Positions 17,783 through 26,148 of a stretch of 64,000 nucleotides of DNA are shown one piece after another (the first letter of the stretch is position 1; every line of letters starts with the position of its first letter). The translations under genes were made by a program, and so were the position numbers. Below the pieces are notes generated by a model. It did no database searches and was not told where the DNA came from. It worked only from the letters and a program-made list of their open reading frames with translations. Source of the DNA: Mangrovimonas yunxiaonensis (GTDB taxonomy: Bacteria; Bacteroidota; Bacteroidia; Flavobacteriales; Flavobacteriaceae); contig NZ_JPFK01000007.1 of assembly GCF_000733475.1 (NCBI RefSeq), forward strand, positions 616,501-680,500, given 5' to 3'.

Positions 17783-18163
17783 TTAGTTGCCTTTGCGACC
17801 ATCAATAGACAAGCGCCCTGGGCCAGCCAAAAATATAACGGTAAAAGCAAAAAGGTACAATAAGGCCATTTCCTTTTTAGCCAAAGGGTCGGCTCCGTGT
17901 ACCACAAATGCGGCAACCAGCATGGTAATGGCAGCAGGAATGGCAGCAAGCTTGGTTTTAAGTCCAATAAGAATTAAAATGGGGGCAACCACTTCGCCTA
18001 TTAATGTTAGGACTAAAGAAACGGTTGGGCTAAGGCCTAGTGGATCTGGAAAACCAGAAGGGTCTGATAGCATACTAATTTTGGGGATGCCATGTGTTAA
18101 CATCATGCCTGAAAAGCCAATACGTAAGATGGCTAAAGCTAAATCGGTGAAATTTTTGTTCAT
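17783..18163 (-). CDS. DoxX-family inner-membrane protein
   Basis: This 126-aa protein has four hydrophobic helices and the DoxX signature: LAILRIGFSGMMLTHGIPKI near the N terminus and GEVVAPILILIGLKTKLAAIPAAITMLVAAFVVHG in the middle. DoxX proteins are linked to quinone or thiol redox chemistry at the membrane. It starts 17 bp after the methyltransferase stop and ends 5 bp before the next gene, an operon arrangement. Confidence 0.85.
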   Translation of the reverse strand: MNKNFTDLALAILRIGFSGMMLTHGIPKISMLSDPSGFPDPLGLSPTVSLVLTLIGEVVAPILILIGLKTKLAAIPAAITMLVAAFVVHGADPLAKKEMALLYLFAFTVIFLAGPGRLSIDGRKGN

Positions 18164-18180
18164 TGTTTTTATTTTGATAT

Positions 18181-19791
18181 TTATTGGGTTCCTTTTAAGA
18201 GATTAACGCTTACAGTAGCAAGCGCGTTATCTGGAAATGCCGATGCGTAAGCTGGATCGGGATAAAGACCGGCTTCTTTGGCAATGGTTTTAAACACGTC
18301 CATTTCTACAATATATTGGTCGCTATAACCATGGGTAGCATCGTAAGCGGTGGCCGCTATTTTTCCTAAGTTGCTGGCGGCAAGTTCTGGTGCTATGGTA
18401 TGCAATTCTATAAGCAATAGTCCAAAACGTTCGACATAAGGTTTCCATTTGCTAAAATGTTCCCGTAGCGAGTCTTCTACTAAATTATTATTAATGCGCT
18501 TGCCGTTATGGGCGTATGCTCCAGAAGATTTGCTGATGGTTTTAGTAGGGTGTTTTGGAGGTTCCCAAATGCGGTTGTGGTCGAGAAAAGTACGAACATT
18601 TAGCAAGTCGCTAAGTTTTATGTTGTAGTCTTCGGCCAGGTCGTTGGCTAGCAAATCGGGTCTGCCAATATCGCCCCAAATTACTTTGGCCCAAATATCG
18701 GCCTTAATTAAATTGGCTCGGGTAACTTTTAAGGCGGCTTGGTTAAAATCGGCGCCAACCAATAGTAAGGGGTGTTCTTCTAACATTTTGCCGCGAAGGG
18801 TTTGGTGCTCGATGACTTCAAAAATATGTTGAATAAATGCACCGTTGCCACAGCCCATATCTAAGATGCCCTTGGGTTGCTCGTCTATAGGTTTGTTAAA
18901 CAACTTGATAATAATTTTATCGACCACCTTAAAATACGTGGCATGTGCACCGCCACTTCCCCAAACATTCATTTCGCGGTGTACGTGTTTTTCGGTGTCT
19001 CCCGGGGTTTGGGTTTTTAATACCAGTGGGTTTCCAAAAATCAATTCGTCTAAGGCCACAAAGGTTGGGAGGTAGGATACCGTTACCCCATAGGCAGTAG
19101 CGCGCTTGGCAAAAAACAAGCCTTTTTCTGTAAATTGATAAGTGTCTTTTTTCTTGTTGAACCACCCCAAATGCGCAAAAAAGTCTAGAATTTTTTTAAA
19201 GCTTTCGGGATCTTTATGGTATTCTTCGGCCCTAAAAGAGGCTTCCATAAAATATTTATGAAACAGGCCATTAACCCCAAGAAGCACTATAATGGGAGCT
19301 ATAATTGCACCTTCAATATGTTTTAATATGTGTTGTTGTATGGTATTGGTTTGGTGTGCTGAAAGCCCAAAATGGTTTTCGAATTTTTTAAAAATGCGCT
19401 CTAAAGCAATAAAGGCATCGACCCCAATGCGGCCATCTTCAGGAAACTTAACCGAATAGGCGAGCAGCTTAACCGCATCTTCATAATGTTTAACTAGCTC
19501 AAAAGCCTCGTGGCTATGCGCGTTAATTTCGTATGAAACGGTATTGGTAGCGTTGTTTATATGTTGTGTAAGCCAGCCTTGCGAGCAAAGAATACGAAGC
19601 GCGACATTAAGGTAACCTTCGTTGGCGTTAAAGGTTTGTGTTAGCTCGTTTAATGTGATGTTTTGTTTCTCAAGAAGCTGTTGTAGTACCCCGTGTTTAT
19701 ATAAAGAAAATGCCGTTGTAGCTGTAACAATACCATCTAAATGCATAAAGATGGTTGCGCGAAGTTTGGCCTTGTCGGGTTTTGTGAGCAT
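18181..19791 (-). CDS. Class I SAM-dependent methyltransferase with N-terminal dimerisation domain
   Basis: In this 536-aa protein the N-terminal part (about 1-110) looks like the winged-helix/dimerisation domain of O-methyltransferases (TTAFSLYKHGVLQQLLEKQNITLNELTQ). The Rossmann core carries motif I ILDMGCGNGAF and the acidic motif II VGADFNQAALKVTRANL. Unusually long inserts surround the core. The substrate is unknown. It leads an apparent operon with DoxX and the helical protein. Confidence 0.82.
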   Translation of the reverse strand: MLTKPDKAKLRATIFMHLDGIVTATTAFSLYKHGVLQQLLEKQNITLNELTQTFNANEGYLNVALRILCSQGWLTQHINNATNTVSYEINAHSHEAFELVKHYEDAVKLLAYSVKFPEDGRIGVDAFIALERIFKKFENHFGLSAHQTNTIQQHILKHIEGAIIAPIIVLLGVNGLFHKYFMEASFRAEEYHKDPESFKKILDFFAHLGWFNKKKDTYQFTEKGLFFAKRATAYGVTVSYLPTFVALDELIFGNPLVLKTQTPGDTEKHVHREMNVWGSGGAHATYFKVVDKIIIKLFNKPIDEQPKGILDMGCGNGAFIQHIFEVIEHQTLRGKMLEEHPLLLVGADFNQAALKVTRANLIKADIWAKVIWGDIGRPDLLANDLAEDYNIKLSDLLNVRTFLDHNRIWEPPKHPTKTISKSSGAYAHNGKRINNNLVEDSLREHFSKWKPYVERFGLLLIELHTIAPELAASNLGKIAATAYDATHGYSDQYIVEMDVFKTIAKEAGLYPDPAYASAFPDNALATVSVNLLKGTQ

Positions 19792-19810
19792 TTCTTTTGT
19801 TTTAATTATA

Positions 19811-19850
19811 CAATATAAAAAAAACCTTTTAGGTTTTGCCTAAAAGGTTT
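19811..19850 (-). terminator. Intrinsic terminator of the E1 alpha-beta gene
   Basis: A perfect 12-bp stem (AAACCTTTTAGG 19822-19833 with CCTAAAAGGTTT 19839-19850) is followed, on the minus strand, by a T tract (19821 down to 19817). It lies just past the stop of the E1 gene at 19873. Confidence 0.85.
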
Positions 19851-19872
19851 GTTCTATATAAAAATAAGGCGG

Positions 19873-22284
19873 TTATTTTAGCTTTGGGAAATCGCTTGGG
19901 CTAACTTCGTTCATCAGGCTATAAACCGCTTCAAAAATATCTTCTGCTGAAGGTTTTGAGAAATAATCACCATCTGTACCGTATGCTGGACGGTGTTCTT
20001 TTGCAGCAAGTGTTATGGGCTTGCTATCTAAATGAACGTAAGCGTTTTGCGTGTTTAGTATTTCGTTTAGGATGTAAGCCGAAGCTCCACCAGGAACGTC
20101 CTCGTCGATAACCATTAGCCTGTTGGTTTTGGCAACACTCTTTACAATGTCGTGGTTTAAATCGAATGGGAGTAAGCTTTGTACATCGATAACTTCGGCA
20201 TTAATACCAACTTCAAGAAGTTCCTTGGCTACATTGGCTACAATTCGCAAGGTAGATCCGTAGGATACCAAAGTAATGTCGGTACCTTCCTTAATGGTTT
20301 CAACCACGCCAATAGGAGTTTTAAATTCGCCCATATTGGTAGGCATTTTTTCTTTTAAACGGTAGCCGTTTAAGCACTCGACAATTAATGCAGGTTCGTC
20401 GCTTTCTAAAAGGGTGTTGTAAAACCCTGCAGCTTTGGTCATGTTTCTAGGAACCAAAACGTGAATGCCTCTAATTAAATTAATAATGCCGCCCATTTGC
20501 GAGCCAGAATGCCAGATGCCTTCCAATCTGTGACCACGGGTACGAACAATTAAAGGTGCTTTTTGGCGGCCTTTGGTTCTGTAGTGTAGCGTTGCTAAAT
20601 CGTCGCTCATAATTTGAAGGGCGTATAGAATATAATCTAGATACTGTATTTCGGCAATAGGGCGTAGCCCACGCATGGCCATACCAATACCTTGTCCAAG
20701 AATGGTGGCTTCGCGAATGCCGGCATCGGCAACTCGCAGTTCACCATATTTTTCTTGAAGTCCTTCAAGCCCTTGGTTTACGTCGCCTATATTTCCGGAG
20801 TCTTCACCAAAAATAAGAGCCTCTGGGTATTTGCCAAAAATGGCATCGAAGTTGTCTCGTATAATAATTCTAGCATCAACCTCTTGGCTGTTGTCATTAT
20901 AGGTAGGCTTTACCTCTTGAATAGCAAGCGCCGATTTGTTAGATTGACTTAACAAATGCGAGCTGTATTTAGGTTGTACTTTTTCTGAAAGCGCCTGTAA
21001 CCAATTAATCAATTGGTTTTTTTCGTTAGAATCTTCGCCTATAACGTAGCGCAGCGATTTGCGTACGGCGGTAAAGATGTCTTTTCTTATGGGTTCGTCT
21101 ATGGCCTTTAAGTTGTTTGCTAGTTTTTCTATAAACACCTTGTTGGCACTAGATTTGGCGAGGTTTAACAGCAAGTCAATGGCCTCGGCTTGTTCGCTGT
21201 TTATCGGGGCTATAAAGCTTTCCCAAGCGGCTTTTTTACCGTTTCTAACGGCTTTTTTAATGGTTTTTTCAAGCTCTGTTAATTCGGCTTCGGTAGCGAT
21301 GTTGCTGGCCAAAATCCATTCCCGCATTTGGGCGTTACAGTCGTATTCTTTTTCCCATTCTAAACGTTCTTTGCTTTTGTAGCGCTCATGCGATCCCGAG
21401 GTAGAGTGTCCTTGGGGCTGTGTAAGCTCATGTACGTGAATTAACACTGGAACATGTTCTTTTCTAGCAATTTCGCTAGCCTCTTGGTAGGTTTCGATTA
21501 ACGAAACATAATCCCAGCCTTTAACTTTTAGAATCTCGTAACCCTTATCTTTTTTTGTTCTTTGGAATCCTTTAAGGATTTCCGAAATGTTTTCTTTAGT
21601 TGTTTGGTACTTGGCGTGTACCGAAATGCCATACTCATCGTCCCACACATTTATAACCATAGGCACTTGTAGCACCCCGGCAGCATTGATGGTTTCGAAA
21701 AACAGACCTTCGCTTGTACTGGCGTTTCCTATGGTTCCCCAAGCAATTTCGTTGCCGTTTTCCGAAAAGTTATCGGTATTAATGCCTTCAACATGTCTGT
21801 AAATTTTAGACGCTTGTGCCAAGCCCAGCAAACGCGGCATTTGCCCTGCGGTAGGGGAAATATCGGCGCTGGAATTTTTTTGTTTTGTAAGGTTTACCCA
21901 GTTGCCATTTTCATCTAAACTATGCGTAGTAAAGTGCCCGCCCATTTGGCGACCAGCCGACATGGGTTCTTCTTGTAAACTGGTGTTTGCATATAAGCCA
22001 GAGAAAAACTGTTCGATGGTTAATTGCCCAATGGCCATCATGAAGGTTTGGTCGCGGTAGTACCCAGAGCGGAAGTCGCCATCTTTAAAGGCTTTTGCCC
22101 AAGCCAATTGTGGGACTTCTTTTCCGTCTCCAAAAATTCCAAACTTAGCTTTTCCTGTTAACACTTCCCGACGCCCTAACAAGCTACACTCTCTTGAGGT
22201 AACGGCAATTTTATAGTCGTTGATGACTTCTTTTTTAAAGTCTTCGAATGATAGGTCTTTTTTAATGTCTGGGTTTGTTTGCAT
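19873..22284 (-). CDS. 2-oxoacid dehydrogenase E1, fused alpha and beta subunits (thiamine diphosphate)
   Basis: This E1 decarboxylates branched-chain 2-oxoacids (or related 2-oxoacids) and passes the acyl group to E2. The 803-aa chain joins the alpha half (about 1-390; ThDP motif GTIGNASTSEGLFFETINAAGVLQVPMV; phosphorylation-loop-like TSGSHERYKS) to the beta half (about 455-803; IIRDNFDAIFGKYPEALIFGEDSGNIGDVNQGLEGLQEKYG, then the transketolase C domain from LVSYGSTLRIV). Natural alpha-beta fusions of this type are common in Bacteroidota. A good promoter lies immediately upstream, and no E2 or E3 gene is nearby. Confidence 0.9.
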   Translation of the reverse strand: MQTNPDIKKDLSFEDFKKEVINDYKIAVTSRECSLLGRREVLTGKAKFGIFGDGKEVPQLAWAKAFKDGDFRSGYYRDQTFMMAIGQLTIEQFFSGLYANTSLQEEPMSAGRQMGGHFTTHSLDENGNWVNLTKQKNSSADISPTAGQMPRLLGLAQASKIYRHVEGINTDNFSENGNEIAWGTIGNASTSEGLFFETINAAGVLQVPMVINVWDDEYGISVHAKYQTTKENISEILKGFQRTKKDKGYEILKVKGWDYVSLIETYQEASEIARKEHVPVLIHVHELTQPQGHSTSGSHERYKSKERLEWEKEYDCNAQMREWILASNIATEAELTELEKTIKKAVRNGKKAAWESFIAPINSEQAEAIDLLLNLAKSSANKVFIEKLANNLKAIDEPIRKDIFTAVRKSLRYVIGEDSNEKNQLINWLQALSEKVQPKYSSHLLSQSNKSALAIQEVKPTYNDNSQEVDARIIIRDNFDAIFGKYPEALIFGEDSGNIGDVNQGLEGLQEKYGELRVADAGIREATILGQGIGMAMRGLRPIAEIQYLDYILYALQIMSDDLATLHYRTKGRQKAPLIVRTRGHRLEGIWHSGSQMGGIINLIRGIHVLVPRNMTKAAGFYNTLLESDEPALIVECLNGYRLKEKMPTNMGEFKTPIGVVETIKEGTDITLVSYGSTLRIVANVAKELLEVGINAEVIDVQSLLPFDLNHDIVKSVAKTNRLMVIDEDVPGGASAYILNEILNTQNAYVHLDSKPITLAAKEHRPAYGTDGDYFSKPSAEDIFEAVYSLMNEVSPSDFPKLK

Positions 22285-22304
22285 AGCTGTAATTTGAATT
22301 CTCG

Positions 22305-22335
22305 CAAAGGTAGTTAATTATTGCGTGAAATGCAA
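22305..22335 (-). promoter_or_regulatory. Bacteroidota-type promoter of the E1 gene
   Basis: On the minus strand, TTG (22335-22333) and TACCTTTG (22312-22305) are separated by 20 nt, matching the TTG / TAnnTTTG consensus. The -7 box ends 20 bp before the ATG at 22284. Confidence 0.65.
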
Positions 22336-22464
22336 TTGCATTATTGGTTGGTTTTTTGAATATTTATTAAAAATTATCTTCTAGGTGAAGTTTCTTTTAG
22401 AATATATTCAGTAAAAACAAATATCGATGCGAATTTCGTAAACAATTTGACGCGTTTTTGCTTT

Positions 22465-25329
22465 TTAATACCACCGCCTAGAGAATAGCCCAAATAGGGT
22501 TTGTATGTCTAGGGCAATGATAAACCGTATTTTTTGATCGTAATTGGGTTGTGCAATTTCCCAGCCTAGGTTAGAGTAGATGGGGAAGTACAGCTCAAAA
22601 TAATCGTCTACTAGGCTAAACCTAACTCCAGAATCGTAAACAAATTTGGCCGAGTCGTAATGGTTTTTTACAAATCCGGCATCGCCATAGGCATGAATGT
22701 ACCGCCAAATGGTTGTGCTACCATTAAGTGTGGAAATCCATTGGTTGGCAAAAGGGGTGTTTAATTTAGATTTGAATCCTCCCTCCGATATAATAAGCTG
22801 TTGGCTAAACAGGCCTGTTTCTTCCGATCTGCCGTAGTAGTTGTAATCAAAAAGGTAATCGGTTGGGCGGTCTAGAGCAAAGCTAAAAAAGTCGGATGTC
22901 TTGTAGGTTTTGTTGTAAAAGAAAAACCCAGAAAACCACCTTAGTTTAAATTGCCTGTTGCCTTCGGTAAGCTTTCTGTACTCGTAGTTAAACGACAGTT
23001 TGCCAAACTTTCTGGCCAGTTGAATGTCGGTATTCCAGGCATTGTAGTTTTTTAGGTTGGGGTCGCTTTGGCCATAATTTATGTTAAAAACACCATAGCT
23101 AGGTTCTTCTTCTAAATTGAATTCCCCTGTGGGGTCTTCTTCGCGATCTATACTAACGTAACGTAGCGAGAGGTATTTTTTCTTGTTGTCTCGTAGGTTG
23201 GTGTAATCTCTAAATCTAAACTGTAAATAGGGGGTAAAGGATGTGTAGGATAGTTCTGGAGCATAGTTTGAGTATTCTCCTGTAATGCCGTATCTAATAA
23301 AATAGAGGTTGTTGTTTTCTCTGTTATGGGTGTAGCTAAACTTGGCCTTTCCTCTTAAATGCTTGCTTTTTAGTCCGTAAGTGGGCCTAAGGTCGTAATG
23401 AAAGGGTTTGTTTAGTGCTGTTTTGTTGTAGAGTTTAATGCCTGGAGAAACGCCATCGTACAGGTTGTAGTCAAATTGCGGCATAAAAAACACTTGGTTG
23501 TAATAAGGGTCTTCTATATCCATAAACAGCCTAAACTGTAGCGGCCTGTTGTTAAACAAAAATCCTTTGGTCGATTTCCAGTTGTCTCTTAGGTTGTACT
23601 CCGGAATGGCGTTATCGTAGTTTAAAACAAGCTTGTCGATGTTGTTTTTAGGAATGGTAACCGTTTTTTCTTGATCGATGTTTTCAATCCAGTATTTAGA
23701 TACCACACTATCGTTGCTAATGCCAAATAAGGATATGGGCACGCCCATGTTTTCCCGTTTGTTTTTTATGGTAATGCTTATGGAATCTTTGTTAGATTTT
23801 GCCCGCGTAATTTTAAAGTCGATTTTTTCCTTGGTTTTAAGGTAGTCGGTAAAAAACCAACTCACGTCCTTGCCGGCGTTTTGTTCAAGCAGCTTTTTAA
23901 AGTCTTGGGTACTGGTTTGCTTTAAGGCGTATTGGTTTAGGTAATCTTTAATGGTGCCTTCTAGAATGTTCGGGTCGAGATATTCGTTTAAGTAATGCAG
24001 GCCAACACCAGCTTTATATTTGTTAGCAATGTTTTTATTAAATTTTAAAAGTGAGTCTTTTTGCATAAGCAGCGGTTGGTCCAGATTTCTTCTGGCCATG
24101 TGCATGTACAAAAAGTTGTATTGGTCGTTAAAATCCAGTTGTGCAGCATGAAATGAGCGTATGCCCCATACTTTAGAAAGGGTGCCAAATATTTTCATGT
24201 CGGGGTAGTGCTCTTCAACATACGCCATAAGGAAATACGTTTGAAGCCCATCTATAATCCATTGGTCTTTTCTGGGGTTGGTAATTAAAATGTTTTCCAG
24301 GTAGTTGTTAAGCGCCGTTTTTAAAATTTTAAGCTCATACTGAAACCTGTCTGGAAAAGGCCTAATAAAGCTAGGCAATAGGTTTAAACCGTAAATGGGG
24401 TTCTTTTTGTAATCGATTTCTGTTAGCAGTAGTTTTTCATGCGGATAGGGCATGAGGTGTTCGTGCAAGAATTGCGAAACGTTATTAACCACCATAACCT
24501 TGTCTATCATCTCAAGATCCTCATCGTTTATGTTAGATACAACGGTTAGGTAATCGGTTTCAACAGTATTGAAGTTGTTCTTTTTTTGAAGAAATAATTT
24601 TGAATTGATACGATTTTCACCCGATAGAACCACAGTTTTTAAATGGTCGTTTTCAAGAGTTTCTACCACATTCAGTTCAGATGTTAGGGTGTAGGCTTTG
24701 GGGTAGGTTGCTTTTATGGAAATGTTGGCTTCTGGAGCAAATAAATCGTCTAAATCTTTGTTGCTGTAATGTTGCCAAGCACCATTAAAAACAGCTGGGG
24801 TTATATACCAATAGCGCAGGTTGTAATCGCCGTTTGTTGTAACGCCATAGCGTGTAAATTTATCGTTCGGTACCTGAACGATATACTGTAAGCTTAGGGT
24901 GTAGCTTTTGTTGGGGCGTAAAGGAGTGTTTAGGGCAACTTTAATAATATCGGGGTGGTCTTTCATGCGGTTGTAGGCCACCTCGGTACCCTGTTGTTTT
25001 ATAGCGGTAATGACCGAATATCCTCTGTCTTCGTTCTTGGCAAAATGAAATTCGGTTTTGTATTCTTCGGCAAACCTATTGGCTAAAGGTGTTGTTTTGC
25101 TGGAGTAGCTATGGCTCCAATCGGTTAGGTAAATGGTGTCTAAAACACGATTAGAGGTATTGTGGTAGGTTATGGTTTGCGCTATTTTTATGTGCTTTTT
25201 TTCAACGTTAAAATCAGCAGCTATTTCAATGCTGTTTTGCCCCCAAAGCGCTGTACTACTTAATCCTATAAAAAAGGGGAGTAGCAGCATATTTTTTAGT
25301 AAACTTGAAATAAAATGAAATCTAAACAA
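22465..25329 (-). CDS. M1 aminopeptidase-like protein without zinc site, joined to a predicted outer-membrane beta-barrel
   Basis: This 954-aa protein has a signal peptide (ends near ALWGQ, residue 31). Residues about 32-520 follow the M1 metallopeptidase layout, but the HExxH region reads LKTALNNYLEN (about 336-346) and the WLxEG segment reads WIIDGLQTY (about 357-365). The zinc ligands are thus missing and no peptidase activity is expected. From about 590 the sequence alternates aromatic and polar residues in amphipathic strands and ends in ...LFSRRWY, as outer-membrane barrels do. I infer a surface or periplasmic binding module on a barrel anchor. The role is unknown. Confidence 0.75.
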   Translation of the reverse strand: MFRFHFISSLLKNMLLLPFFIGLSSTALWGQNSIEIAADFNVEKKHIKIAQTITYHNTSNRVLDTIYLTDWSHSYSSKTTPLANRFAEEYKTEFHFAKNEDRGYSVITAIKQQGTEVAYNRMKDHPDIIKVALNTPLRPNKSYTLSLQYIVQVPNDKFTRYGVTTNGDYNLRYWYITPAVFNGAWQHYSNKDLDDLFAPEANISIKATYPKAYTLTSELNVVETLENDHLKTVVLSGENRINSKLFLQKKNNFNTVETDYLTVVSNINDEDLEMIDKVMVVNNVSQFLHEHLMPYPHEKLLLTEIDYKKNPIYGLNLLPSFIRPFPDRFQYELKILKTALNNYLENILITNPRKDQWIIDGLQTYFLMAYVEEHYPDMKIFGTLSKVWGIRSFHAAQLDFNDQYNFLYMHMARRNLDQPLLMQKDSLLKFNKNIANKYKAGVGLHYLNEYLDPNILEGTIKDYLNQYALKQTSTQDFKKLLEQNAGKDVSWFFTDYLKTKEKIDFKITRAKSNKDSISITIKNKRENMGVPISLFGISNDSVVSKYWIENIDQEKTVTIPKNNIDKLVLNYDNAIPEYNLRDNWKSTKGFLFNNRPLQFRLFMDIEDPYYNQVFFMPQFDYNLYDGVSPGIKLYNKTALNKPFHYDLRPTYGLKSKHLRGKAKFSYTHNRENNNLYFIRYGITGEYSNYAPELSYTSFTPYLQFRFRDYTNLRDNKKKYLSLRYVSIDREEDPTGEFNLEEEPSYGVFNINYGQSDPNLKNYNAWNTDIQLARKFGKLSFNYEYRKLTEGNRQFKLRWFSGFFFYNKTYKTSDFFSFALDRPTDYLFDYNYYGRSEETGLFSQQLIISEGGFKSKLNTPFANQWISTLNGSTTIWRYIHAYGDAGFVKNHYDSAKFVYDSGVRFSLVDDYFELYFPIYSNLGWEIAQPNYDQKIRFIIALDIQTLFGLFSRRWY

Positions 25330-25375
25330 CAGGAAATAGGATTAAGTTTTTTTTATTGAAGATACTCGAAAAAGT

Positions 25376-25415
25376 AAAAGCATACCACCAACAAAATGTT
25401 AAATGATATGCTTTT
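25376..25415 (-). terminator. Possible terminator between the LOG-family gene and the M1-like gene
   Basis: The inverted repeat AAAAGCATA (25376-25384) / TATGCTTTT (25407-25415) has a 22-nt loop and an imperfect T tract beyond it on the minus strand. The loop is long, so termination strength is uncertain. Confidence 0.45.
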
Positions 25416-25428
25416 GTATTTGTTATGA

Positions 25429-26115
25429 TTAGAAGTTAGGGCTTAAGCCGTACTTGGTATAGAACTCGTCGAGAATATGGATGACTTCGTCTGGGGTGTC
25501 GACCAAATGAATTAAGTCCATATCTTCTGGGCTAATATTTTTAGCGGCTACCAAAGTTGTTTTAACCCATTCTAGCAGCCCGCCCCAAAACTCTGATCCT
25601 ACCAGAATAACCGGGAATTTCTCTACTTTTTTGGTTTGTATAAGTGTAATGGCTTCAAATAGCTCGTCTAATGTTCCAAAGCCTCCGGGCATAACAACAA
25701 ACCCTTGCGAGTACTTTACAAACATAACTTTTCTAACAAAAAAGTAGTCGAAATCTAAGCTTTTATCAGAATCGATATAAGGGTTGTCGTGCTGTTCGAA
25801 AGGGAGGTCGATGTTTAGACCCACCGAAGTTCCGCCAGCAATATGGGCACCTTTGTTACCGGCCTCCATAATACCGGGGCCACCACCTGTTATTACACCA
25901 TACCCTTGATTAACGATTTTCTGGGCAATCTCTTCGGTTAGTTTATAGTATTCTTGATTGGGTTTGGTTCTGGCCGATCCAAATATAGATACACAGGGGC
26001 CAATGCGGCTTAGTTTTTCATAGCCGTTTACAAACTCGCCCATAATTTTAAATATGGCCCAAGAGTCGTTGGTTTTTATTTCGTTCCATCCTTTATGATG
26101 TTGTTCTTTTCTCAT
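25429..26115 (-). CDS. LOG-family (TIGR00730) nucleotide hydrolase
   Basis: LOG-family proteins cleave ribose-5-phosphate from nucleoside monophosphates, best known in cytokinin activation. The two signatures are here: GGGPGIMEAGNKGA and PGGFGTLDELFEAITLIQT, on a Rossmann fold starting SIFGSARTKPNQEYY. It is 228 aa, a usual length. It begins 33 bp after the uvrA stop and is likely in the uvrA unit. The physiological substrate in bacteria is open. Confidence 0.88.
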   Translation of the reverse strand: MRKEQHHKGWNEIKTNDSWAIFKIMGEFVNGYEKLSRIGPCVSIFGSARTKPNQEYYKLTEEIAQKIVNQGYGVITGGGPGIMEAGNKGAHIAGGTSVGLNIDLPFEQHDNPYIDSDKSLDFDYFFVRKVMFVKYSQGFVVMPGGFGTLDELFEAITLIQTKKVEKFPVILVGSEFWGGLLEWVKTTLVAAKNISPEDMDLIHLVDTPDEVIHILDEFYTKYGLSPNF

Positions 26116-26148
26116 GTAAAATGTTATATGGTTATTTCGTTTTTAAAG

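Noticed and set aside
17787-18206. 139-codon open frame on the plus strand opposite the DoxX gene
   Set aside because: The DoxX helices and signature on the minus strand are clear; the antisense frame shows no coherent domain.
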